A stretch of DNA of 36,119 bases from Puniceicoccales bacterium. Its GTDB lineage: Bacteria; Verrucomicrobiota; Verrucomicrobiia; Opitutales; UBA953. The stretch is from the NCBI GenBank assembly GCA_031273045.1, contig JAISSQ010000130.1:1-36119 (forward strand). Reading direction: 5' to 3'. The notes below the pieces were generated by a model. It worked only from the letters and a program-made list of their open reading frames with translations. It was not told the origin of the DNA and searched no databases. Shown in pieces: positions 1-8,300 of the stretch; positions within the stretch are counted from its first letter, which is position 1, and every line of letters starts with the position of its first letter. Position numbers and translations under genes: made by a program.

Positions 1-3000
1 GTGGTTGGGGCGTTGGCGGAGTAGTCGCCGATGGCACCGCCGGTGAAGATGTAGGAGTCGGTGGAGTTGGGCGTGTTGATGGTGACGGCGGCGGGTTTGA
101 CGGTGCCGGAGACGGTGACGGTCTTGGCGCCGGCGCCGGCGGTGTTGTCGAAAATGACGCTGTCGCCGGAGAAGAATTGGTTGCCCGGCGCGCCGCTCCA
201 GTTGGTCGCGGAGGAGGCACCGGCGCTCCACGTGTTGCCGCCGGCGGCGGTGTAGGTGAGGGTCGCGGGAGCGGTGTTGACGATGACGGCGAGAGTGGTG
301 GCGGTGGGGGCGGTGATGGTGACGGCGCCGGTGCGGTATTCGGAGGCGTTGCGGACGCTCCACTTGGAGGCGTCGGCACCGCCGGCGGCGAGGGCGAGGA
401 AGGTGTAGGCGGTGCCGGCGGCGAGGTTCGGGGAGGCGTAGAGGGCGGCGACGTCTATGAGCGTGCCGGAGGTGATTGTGGCGGCACCGGTGACGGTGAG
501 CAGCGGGTAGTCGGCGAGGGCGGCGCCGTCGGCGGGCGCGGGGGCGGCGAAGATTGCGCCGGCTTCGGTGAGGAGGGAGGACAGGGAGATGTCGCCGGCG
601 AAGACGCCGTCGGCCTTGACGGTGACGGAGGCGTTGAGGACGACGGCGGCGGCGGCGGGGGTGTCTTCGCCGCGCAGGAATTTCGCGTTGGCGGCGGCGG
701 GGACGGTGACGGTGCCGGTGGTGGCGGAGTAGGCGCCGGCGGCGTTGATGACGAGGTTGCCGGCGAGGGAAATCGTCGAGGAAGCGGCGAGGATGGAGGA
801 GGCGGTGGAGACGCGCGGGTCGCGGTGCACACTGTCGAGTTCCAGCGTCGCGCCTTTCGAGACGGTGTATGCGCCGCCGGTGTTGGTTCCGGTGAGGACG
901 AGGCGTCCGGCTTCGACGGTGGTGCCGCCGGTGTAGGTGTTCACGCCGACGAGGGTTGTGGTGCCGGTGCCGCGCTGGGTGACGTGGCCGCCGCCGTTGA
1001 TGTTGTAGTGGAGGACGACTTCGCCGTTGTCCTTGCCGGAACCGGCGAGGCGGTTGATGACGAGGGCGGTGTTTTGCTGGTCGCCGAGGTGGAACGTCGG
1101 GAGCGGGAAAGTCGGGTCGGCGGGGAAGTCCTCGGTGATGTTGCCGGCGGTGGTGGCGAGACCGTTGCCGATGTTGAAGGAGAGGGCGTAGGTGCCGTAG
1201 GGCTTTCCGCCGGTGCCGACGTTGGAGGTGTCGAGCAGGTTGACGTTTCCACGGAATGTGTTGCCGGAGCCGAGGAGGGTGAAGTTGTTGGTGGTGCCGT
1301 TACGCGTGCCGCCGATGCCGCCGTCCTCGCAGATAATGGACAGTTCGGTGTCGAGGGCGGACTTGGTGAGGTCGGACAGGAGCGGGCCGTAGAGGTAGAA
1401 GCCGGAGTTGTTGTTCTCGAAGAGGAAGGTGCCGCGCGTGGCGGTGGCGTCGCGCTGGGTGATTTTGAGGAACCCATAAACGGTGAGGGAACGGTCGCCG
1501 GTGCCGCGACCGGCGTTGTCGCCAATGCGGAACGCGCCGTAGTCGTCGGAGCCGCCGCCGCCGTTGACCTCGAAGGAGGTCTGGAAGGTGGTCGCGTTGG
1601 AGTAATAGAGGCAGGCACCGGCATAGAGGACGATGATGGTGTCAGGGTCGCTGTAATTGGGGGTGGCGGAGAAGTTGTTGCCGGTGCCGGCGTCGGGACG
1701 GCGACCGCCGGTGAGGGAGATGATGTTCGCTTTTTTGAGGAGCCAACCGGAGTCGGCGCTGCTCCACGAGATTCGGTAGGACGGGTCGGTGAGGGTGGCG
1801 GCGGCGAGCGCGGTTGTGCTGGAGGAGATGCCAACGCCGGTGATGAGGGCGTTGCCGGCGCCGGTGACGAGGATGTCGAGCGCGCCGCCGAAGGTCGGGG
1901 CGTCGAGGAAACGCAGGACGGTTTTGACGGAGGTGGAGGAGGAGGTGTTGAGGAGGAGTTTGACGCCGGCGGCGAGGGAGACGGCGGTGTCGGCGGCGAT
2001 GGAGACAGTGGCGTCGGCGGCGTGTGCGGCGTCGGCGATTGCGAGGGTTGCGCCGGCGGCGAGGGCGAGGGTGTCGAAGGCGTAGTTGCCGGCGGCGAGG
2101 GCGAGGGTTGTGCCGGCGGCGGCGGCGACGGAGGGTTTGCCGGAGGCGTCGGCGGCGCCGGCGAGAGAGAGGGTCGCGGCGTTGGCGAGGGTGACGGCGC
2201 CCGGGCCGGAGATTTTGCGCAGCGCGGAGACGGTGCCGGCGGTCGCGGGGGCGTAGGCGAGGGTGGCACCGGCGGTGGTGAAGCGGAGGTCGCCGGCGTT
2301 GGCGGCGCCGAGGGTGATGGCGGTGGCGCCGGTGACGACGAGTTCGGAGCCGGCGGGGAGGGCGAGGTCGAGGGTGCCGGCGAGGTTGAGGCGTCCGTCG
2401 AGGAAGACCTTTCCGGGGGCGTCGAAGGCGAGGGTTGCGGCGTCGGCGAAGTAGAGGTGGTTGGGGAAGTGGCGGTCGCCGGTGAGGGCGGCGCCGGCGA
2501 AGGTGAGGGTTTTGCCGGCGGGGAACGCGATGTGGGCGAGGGCGGAGGCGGTGAAGTCGGAGCCGACGTTGAGCAGGGCGTTCGCGCCGGTGCCGGCGGC
2601 GGAGACGAGGTTCCACGTGCCGGCACCGCCGACGGTGATGTCGGCTCCGGCGTTTTCGGGTGCGACGGCGAGGGTGTAGCCGCCGATGTCGGAGTCGTAT
2701 TGGAGTTGGACGTTGGCGGCGGCGCGCGGGGCGATGGTGCCGGTGGCGGCAGCGAGAAGGGCGTCGAGGAGGGAGCGGCGGGGAGCGGGGGCGGTGGGGA
2801 CGGTGGAGGTGGCGCGACAAGTCGCGCCGGCGGCGGAAAGCGGCGAGAACTCGCCGCACTCCATAACGCGGTTCGGAGCGTCGGGCAAAACGAAGGAAGG
2901 CGCAATGCGGTGCGGCGCGTCCAAAATCGCGGACGACGCCGTCGCACGGTATGGAGTGCGGTGACTTGTCACCGCTTTGGTCGCCGGCGACTTGTCGCCG

Positions 3001-3230
3001 ACGGCGGTGCCGGTGCCGTCATCCGCGCCGACGCCGGCGAGGAAGGCGGTCGCGCCGAGGGCGGCGGCGGCGGAGAGGAGGCGTCGCGGCAAGCGGCGCG
3101 GGAAGCGCGCGGGCGAGACGCGGGCGATGGGCGCGTTGCCGGTGGCGGGGGCAACGGCGGCAGTGCCGGCGGTGGCGTTGGTGGCGTTGCCGGTGGCGGC
3201 GGGTTTATCGGGGGAGGCGGCGTGTGTCAT
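1..3230 (-). CDS. Giant secreted autotransporter-type beta-strand repeat protein (5' part; runs off left edge)
   Basis: The frame is open for 1076 codons from an ATG at 3230 to the window edge with no in-frame stop; the C-terminus is not in the window. Residues 1-50 form a long Ala/Thr-rich then Arg-rich lead (RFPRRLPRR near 42-50). A hydrophobic stretch follows (LLSAAAALGATAFLAGVGA, 51-69) that looks like a signal peptide core. The remainder is low-complexity beta-strand sequence rich in Ala, Gly, Thr and Val. Near 890-975 it reads GTGTTTLVGVNTYTGG then TTVEAGRLVL, the classic autotransporter-associated beta-strand repeat (TIGR02601 type). Near 160-250 it has a W...NW head followed by GDSVIFDN. 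Codons are almost all C-ending. Residues about 77-140 come from a palindromic repeat element (2811-3000). The gene starts 32 bp after the Rpn-type gene on the same strand, so co-transcription is possible. The secretion route (beta-barrel or sorting tag) cannot be told. The CDS is near certain; the surface or secreted role is inferred. Confidence 0.88.
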   Translation of the reverse strand, partial: MTHAASPDKPAATGNATNATAGTAAVAPATGNAPIARVSPARFPRRLPRRLLSAAAALGATAFLAGVGADDGTGTAVGDKSPATKAVTSHRTPYRATASSAILDAPHRIAPSFVLPDAPNRVMECGEFSPLSAAGATCRATSTVPTAPAPRRSLLDALLAAATGTIAPRAAANVQLQYDSDIGGYTLAVAPENAGADITVGGAGTWNLVSAAGTGANALLNVGSDFTASALAHIAFPAGKTLTFAGAALTGDRHFPNHLYFADAATLAFDAPGKVFLDGRLNLAGTLDLALPAGSELVVTGATAITLGAANAGDLRFTTAGATLAYAPATAGTVSALRKISGPGAVTLANAATLSLAGAADASGKPSVAAAAGTTLALAAGNYAFDTLALAAGATLAIADAAHAADATVSIAADTAVSLAAGVKLLLNTSSSTSVKTVLRFLDAPTFGGALDILVTGAGNALITGVGISSSTTALAAATLTDPSYRISWSSADSGWLLKKANIISLTGGRRPDAGTGNNFSATPNYSDPDTIIVLYAGACLYYSNATTFQTSFEVNGGGGSDDYGAFRIGDNAGRGTGDRSLTVYGFLKITQRDATATRGTFLFENNNSGFYLYGPLLSDLTKSALDTELSIICEDGGIGGTRNGTTNNFTLLGSGNTFRGNVNLLDTSNVGTGGKPYGTYALSFNIGNGLATTAGNITEDFPADPTFPLPTFHLGDQQNTALVINRLAGSGKDNGEVVLHYNINGGGHVTQRGTGTTTLVGVNTYTGGTTVEAGRLVLTGTNTGGAYTVSKGATLELDSVHRDPRVSTASSILAASSTISLAGNLVINAAGAYSATTGTVTVPAAANAKFLRGEDTPAAAAVVLNASVTVKADGVFAGDISLSSLLTEAGAIFAAPAPADGAALADYPLLTVTGAATITSGTLIDVAALYASPNLAAGTAYTFLALAAGGADASKWSVRNASEYRTGAVTITAPTATTLAVIVNTAPATLTYTAAGGNTWSAGASSATNWSGAPGNQFFSGDSVIFDNTAGAGAKTVTVSGTVKPAAVTINTPNSTDSYIFTGGAIGDYSANAPT
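2811..3000. repeat. MITE-like palindrome-ended element, translated in frame in the giant gene
   Basis: Both ends are built from paired palindromes in opposite orientation. The left end has GGCGCGACAAGTCGCGCC (2811-2828) and GCGGCGAGAACTCGCCGC (2840-2857), then the word GCACTCCAT. The right end has the mirror arrangement ATGGAGTGC, GCGGTGACTTGTCACCGC (2958-2975) and CGGCGACTTGTCGCCG (2985-3000). The two ~50-bp ends are imperfect inverted repeats of each other around a ~90-bp core. The element adds about 64 residues directly behind the signal peptide without breaking the frame. It also brings residues otherwise rare in this protein (Cys, Met, His). Confidence 0.75.
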
Positions 3231-3262
3231 TGGGAGAGGGGAGAGTGTGGTCAGTGGTCGGA

Positions 3263-4351
3263 TTAAAGGGCTTGGACTTGGTCGAGGGTGAGACCGGTGA
3301 GTTCGGCGATGTCGGCGGGCGAAAATCCCTTCGCCTTCATTTTGCGGGCGGTTTCGAGTTTGGCTTCCTTGCGGGCGACTTCGGCGGCTGTGTCGAAAGC
3401 GGCCTCGGCGGAGATTTTCGCGTCCAAACTGCGCCAGTAGTCGAAACGTTCCTTTTCGGACAGGTTCGCTTTCTCGGCGATTTTGGCGGTTCGCGCGAAG
3501 ACCTCCTCGTGGAAGAGCGCGGGCAGGTCGGAAAAGTCCTCAATGTCGCGCAGCAGGCAGAGCCATTTCAGCAGGTGCTCGCCGAATTCGGCGCGCTGCG
3601 CTGGGTTGTCGAGGTCGGCAAGCGGCAGTTGGACGAAGATGAAATTCGCTGCGTCGCTGATGCGCTCCTGATTCTGGTCGAAGATGGCACCGGTGCGGCC
3701 GAGGAGCCGGTGCTTGAACCGCCGGTAACCCGACGCGCCGGCGCACGGTTTGTCGTATTCGTGGTCGAGAACGCCGATGAAAAACACGGGGGCGAGCGCG
3801 TAGGCGTCGCTTGCGGCGCGACCGTCGGGATGCGGTTCCTGCGCGCGGATGACGCTGCTGACGTAATAGACCGCGCGGTCGAAGAAGTGGCGTTGCGAGG
3901 CGCGCTGCATTTCGACGATGAAGTGCCGCCCGTCGGCGGTTTCGCACAGAATGTCGAAGAAAATCGAGACGACGTCCCTGCCCCCGCTCCTGTCCTCCTT
4001 GTCGCGGAAACGCAACGCGGCGATTTGGTGGTCGGGCGGGAGCAGCGAGTTGAGGAAATCGCGCAACAAATCAACGTGCGCCTCCTCGCCGAAGAGCCGT
4101 TTGAAGCCGAAATCCGTCGTCAAACTGATGTAGCGCGCGTGGGGACCCTCGGAGAGAAAACTGCGGGCGGTGGCGCGGACTTTTGCGGCGACCTCGGCGT
4201 AAGAGATGCCGGAAACCGCGCCCACGGAACCGCGGGCATTGCCAAAACCGCCGGTGCCACGTTGCCGACGCGCCACCGGCGGCGTCCCGTTCGTTTGGCG
4301 GACGGGTCCGGCGGCGCTACGGGAAGCGGCTGTGCGTTTGGCTACGGGCAT
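3263..4351 (-). CDS. Rpn family PD-(D/E)XK nuclease / recombination-promoting nuclease-like protein
   Basis: A 362-residue protein from the ATG at 4351. The recognisable part begins at residue 74 with YISLTTDFGFKRLFG, the hallmark opening of Rpn / PD-(D/E)XK transposase-family proteins (PF12784 type). It is followed by a core with VVSIFFDILCE and FIVEMQRA (Asp ... Glu-x-Gln metal site), then FFDRAVYYVS and VFFIGVLDHEYD. The C-terminus (ARKMKAKGFSPADIAELTGL) is the usual tail helix motif. Characterised family members cut DNA and promote RecA-independent recombination; most are annotated only as putative transposases. The first ~70 residues are low-complexity and not typical, so a GTG at 4225 is an alternative start. 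It lies downstream of trpF and 32 bp upstream of the giant gene on the same strand. Family assignment is firm; the biological role here is unknown. Confidence 0.88.
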   Translation of the reverse strand: MPVAKRTAASRSAAGPVRQTNGTPPVARRQRGTGGFGNARGSVGAVSGISYAEVAAKVRATARSFLSEGPHARYISLTTDFGFKRLFGEEAHVDLLRDFLNSLLPPDHQIAALRFRDKEDRSGGRDVVSIFFDILCETADGRHFIVEMQRASQRHFFDRAVYYVSSVIRAQEPHPDGRAASDAYALAPVFFIGVLDHEYDKPCAGASGYRRFKHRLLGRTGAIFDQNQERISDAANFIFVQLPLADLDNPAQRAEFGEHLLKWLCLLRDIEDFSDLPALFHEEVFARTAKIAEKANLSEKERFDYWRSLDAKISAEAAFDTAAEVARKEAKLETARKMKAKGFSPADIAELTGLTLDQVQAL

Positions 4352-4480
4352 GACGGATGCTGATTGGGAAAGCGAGTGGGCGGAACGGGGGGACGCTGAC
4401 GGCGTGGGAAAATGCGATTTCCCGCGCCCGTGGCAAGGGCGCAAAACGAAAACAATGCCCCCCGGCGGCGGCGGACAGGC

Positions 4481-4516
4481 GTATTCCGCGCATTCCGCAG
4501 ATTTCGCGAGTTTCGC
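4481..4516. repeat. Four imperfect 9-bp tandem repeats in the trpF-rpn gap
   Basis: Between trpF and the Rpn-type gene (4352-4530) the sequence reads as successive 9-mers gtattccgc, gcattccgc, agatttcgc, gagtttcgc. The same gap contains two small inverted repeats: GGGAAA/TTTCCC at 4406-4423 and GCGCCC/GGGCGC at 4424-4442. Neither is followed by a T-run on the minus strand, so there is no clear intrinsic terminator. The gap otherwise shows no gene. Confidence 0.55.
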
Positions 4517-4530
4517 AGTCAAAAAACGAC

Positions 4531-5310
4531 CTAACGCGCCTCGCGCAGGGTGGCGAGGGCGCGGGCGAGGAGGGGGGCGGATTTTATGCCGGGGGCGGTC
4601 TCAATGCCGCTGTTGAGGTCGAAAAAGTCACCACCGGTGGCGCGAAGGGCGTCGGCAAGGTTGTCGGGACCGAGGCCGCCGGCGAGGAGCCAGCGAACGC
4701 GCGGGAAGCGCGCGCGCAGTTCGCGGAAGCGGGGCCAGTCGGCGGTGCGTCCGGTGCCGCCGAACATGCCGGTGCTGTGTCCGTCGAAGAGGACGGTTCC
4801 GGCGATTTTGCAGACCCAGTCGGGCCAGGGGGCGCCGGCGGCGACGCGGGGGGCGAGCCAGAGGCGTCCGGTGCCGGCGAGGCGCGCCCATTGTTCGGCG
4901 CGGCGGCGGCTGTCGGGGGCGGTCGGGTCGAAATGGATTTGGAAGTAGTCGAAATCACCACCGGCGGCGGCATCAGGGGTCACACCACCGGCACCGGTGG
5001 CGGCGGCGAGTTTGGCGTCGTCGGGCGCGACGTCCACGAACACGCGCCGGCCGCGCGGGATGGCGTCGAGGAGTGCCGGCAGGGCGGCGTCGGGGACGTA
5101 GCGGGGGGATTTTTCCCAGCGGTTGACGCCGATAAGGGCGACGCCCAGCGTGAGGGCGTCGGCGGCGTCCTGCGGGCGCGTGATGCCGCAAACTTTGACC
5201 GTCACCGGCGGCGTTGCCGGTGCTGCCGGTGCTTCGGTGGTGCTACCGGCATCGGTGTCTTCGCCGGCACTGCCGGTGCCGGTGGCGCGTTGTTCGGGCG
5301 CGTTGCTCAT
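4531..5310 (-). CDS. trpF: Phosphoribosylanthranilate isomerase (TrpF)
   Basis: 259 residues, ATG at 5310, stop TAG at 4531. The enzyme isomerises phosphoribosylanthranilate to the carboxyphenylamino-deoxyribulose phosphate in cytoplasmic tryptophan synthesis. The family signature VKVCGIT carries the catalytic Cys (about residue 41). VLFDGHSTGMFGGTG contains the expected general-acid Asp and the Gly-rich phosphate loop. Near the C-terminus WLLAGGLGPDNL and FFDLNSGIETAPGIKS are the standard phosphate-binding strands of the TIM barrel. The protein is longer than the usual ~200-210 residues because of a 37-residue low-complexity N-terminal lead and a Gly/Ala-rich loop (TGAGGVTPDAAAGG), both from GCCGGT-type repeats. 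No other trp gene lies nearby. It is the first gene of a minus-strand series with the Rpn-type gene, and is divergent from the rhamnosidase across 66 bp. Confidence 0.95.
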   Translation of the reverse strand: MSNAPEQRATGTGSAGEDTDAGSTTEAPAAPATPPVTVKVCGITRPQDAADALTLGVALIGVNRWEKSPRYVPDAALPALLDAIPRGRRVFVDVAPDDAKLAAATGAGGVTPDAAAGGDFDYFQIHFDPTAPDSRRRAEQWARLAGTGRLWLAPRVAAGAPWPDWVCKIAGTVLFDGHSTGMFGGTGRTADWPRFRELRARFPRVRWLLAGGLGPDNLADALRATGGDFFDLNSGIETAPGIKSAPLLARALATLREAR

Positions 5311-5376
5311 TCGGGGCGTGAATGTCGCATGGTTCGCGTCTGGCGGAAATTCCGTTTTTGGGTTCCTTTGGTGGTC

Positions 5377-8300
5377 ATGCGTTCAATGCGTTCCCAAAAT
5401 CCGGTGTCGTTTCTGAAACTTTTTTCGGTCGTGAAGGGTGCCGGCGCGCTGGCGGCGGCGACGTTCGCGCTCGCGTTCGGCGGAGGCGGTTGCGCGCCAG
5501 TGCCGCAGTCGGCGTCGGAGGGCGAAAGCGCCACCGGCAGCGGTGCCGCCGCCGCGCGCGCGTGCTCGCTGGCGGCGCCGGTGCGGTTGCGCACGGAGCA
5601 CTTGGGCGGTGTGCCGGTGGTGGAGACGCGCGAGCCGCTGTTGTCGTGGGCGTTGGAGCCGGCGGGGGACGCGGCGTCGGCGGCGTTCCGCAATTTGTCG
5701 CAGGGGGCGTATCAGGTTCAGGTGGCGTCGGCGGCGGCGAAATTCGACGCTGCCGGTGCCGCCGGTGCCGGCGAGGGTTGCGGCGATGTTTTCGATTCGG
5801 GGCGCGTCGAGAGCGGGGAGCAGGCGCCGGTGGTGGCGCTGGGCGACAAGTTGATTCCGAACAAGACGTATTTCTGGCGCGTGCGCGTCTGGGACGGCGG
5901 GAGCGGCACCGGCACCGGCGGCACCGGCGGCAACGGCACCGGCGGTGCGTCTTCGTTGCCGTCCGCGTGGTCGGCGCCGGCGGCGTTCATCACGGCGCCG
6001 GAGGCGGGCGCGTGGTCGTTGGCGGCGTGGTTGGGCGTTGCGGAGAACGGCGTCGGCAAGGGCGAGGGGCACGCTTCGCGGGTGGCGCCGTGGTTCCGCA
6101 AGGTGTTCCGCGTGGCAGGGGACGCGCTGCCGGCGGAGGCGCTCGTGCACGTCGCCTCGTTCGGCTACCACGAACTTTACGTCAACGGCGAGCGGGTGGG
6201 CGACACGGTGCTCGACCCGGCGATTAGCAATCTCGCGCTGCGCGTGTTCTCGCGCACCTACGATGTCGCGCGGCACCTGCGTCCCGGGCGCAACGTGATT
6301 GGCGTGTGGCTGGGGCACGGGTGGTCGGGCTACGGCGACTGGCTCGACACGCGCAAGGAGGGCGTGCACGTGAGGCGCGCGCCGCACGGACCGGCGTTCA
6401 AACTGCTCGCGCCGGCAATAGGCGTGGTGTCGGACTTCTCGTGGCGCGCGCACCCGTCGCCGTTCTCAAAGACGGGACCGTGGAGTTATTTCAACTTCGG
6501 CGGCGAGTCCTACGACGCGCGGCGCGAGCAGCCGGACTGGGCGTCGCCGGCGCTCAACGACGCGGACTGGCAGCCGGCGGTGCCGCTGACGAACGTGGGC
6601 GAAATCGCCGTCACGCCGCAGAACGTCGAGCCGAACCGCGTCACCGCGACCTTCCCCGCCGCCGGTGTCGAGCGAACCGGCGCGAAGAAGTGGCGCGTTG
6701 ACATGGGGCGCGTGTTCACGGGGCGGCTGCGGCTGACGCTCACCGGCGCCGCCGGCGACGAGGTGAAAATCCGCTACACGGACAAGGGACCCGACGATCC
6801 CGCCGTTGACGACGCGCGGCACGAGAGCGCCTACGGGCAGGAGGACCGCGTGGTGTTGAGCGGACGCGCCGGCGGCGACGTCTTCGCGAGCCGCTTCAAC
6901 TACCGGTGCTTCCGCTGGGCGACCGTCGAGGGCGTCGCGACGGCGCCGGCGGCGGTGTCCGGCGAACTCATCCGCACGGACTACGCGCGGGCGGCGGCGT
7001 TCAAGTCGTCCTCGCCGCTGTTGGACAAGATTCACGCCGTCGTCACCCACACCTACGAGTGCCTCACGCTGGGCGGCTACATCGTTGACTGCGCGCACCG
7101 CGAACGCCTCGGCTACGGCGCCGAGGGACAGGCGAGCATGGACAGCGGCTTCCACAACTTCGACCAAGCGGCGTTCTACCGCAAGTGGCTCGGCGACTGG
7201 CGCGACGTGCTCATGCGCGACGGCCGCCTCACCAACACCGCGCCCACGACGTGGGGCGGCGGCGGTCCCGCGTGGAAACTCGTCTGCGCCACCCTGCCCT
7301 GGGAGCACTACACGCACATCGGCGACAAGCGCGTCCTCGCCGAGAACTACGACATGCTCGTCCGCCACCTCGCCATGCTCGAAGACCGCATCACCAAGAA
7401 CCCCCGCAAGATCCTCCCCATCTTCACCAAGGACAAATGGCAATACATCGGCGACTGGTATTCCGCGCTCTACTTCGACCCGCAGGAACAGTCCAAATAC
7501 CTCCCGCCGGCGGTGCGCGACATCAACCCCGTCACCGAAGGCGAGCGGCGCGGCTACGAACGCATCGGCGAGCAACCGCCCAAGGAGAAGCGCGGCATCG
7601 CCTACCCGCAGCGGCAGTTCTTCTCGAACTGCTTCACCATCCTCGGCTTCCAGACCGCCGCGAAAATCGCCGCCGAACTCGGCAAAGCCGACGACATCGT
7701 CAAATACACCACCCTCGCGGACAACCTCCGCAAAGCCGTCCACGACACCTTCTACGACCCCGTGAACAACACCTACACCGGCGTCTCCGAGCAAAGTTAC
7801 CTCGCCGTCCCCCTCCTCATCAACCTCCCCCCGCCCGAACTGCGCGGGAAACTCCGCGAAGCCCTCTTCGACAACATCGCCAAAAAACGCGGCGGACACC
7901 TCACCACCGGCGTCCTCGCCTCCCTCCTCCAATACCGCTACCTCACCGCCGAAAACCGCGACGACCTCGTGTGCGCCGCCATGCTCAAGGACGACTACCC
8001 CAGCATCGGCTACTTCTTCAAATACGGCCTGACGACCGTTCCCGAAGCGTGGGACATCGTCGGCAGCGGCTCGCGCTGCCACACCTCGTTCCTCTCCTCC
8101 GCCGCGTGGCTCGTCAACGGCCTCGCCGGCGTCCAGCCCGACCCCGCCGCCCCCGGCTACAAACACTTCCTCCTGCGCCCGGGCGCCGTCGCCGGCGTTG
8201 ACGCCGCCTCGGTCGAGCGCGACACCGTTCGCGGCAAAATCGCCAGCGCGTGGCGCGTCGCCGAGAAGAACGCCACCACCGGCGGCGTCAAATGCTACAC

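Noticed and set aside
177-3266. Plus-strand frame of 1029 codons opposite the left giant gene
   Set aside because: It is Gly/Glu/Asp/Val-rich antisense shadow sequence produced by C-ending codons on the other strand; the minus frame gives a recognisable beta-strand repeat protein with a signal peptide.
4357-5376. N-terminal extension of the rhamnosidase frame
   Set aside because: It is the antisense of trpF and low-complexity; the signal-peptide-like start lies at 5377.
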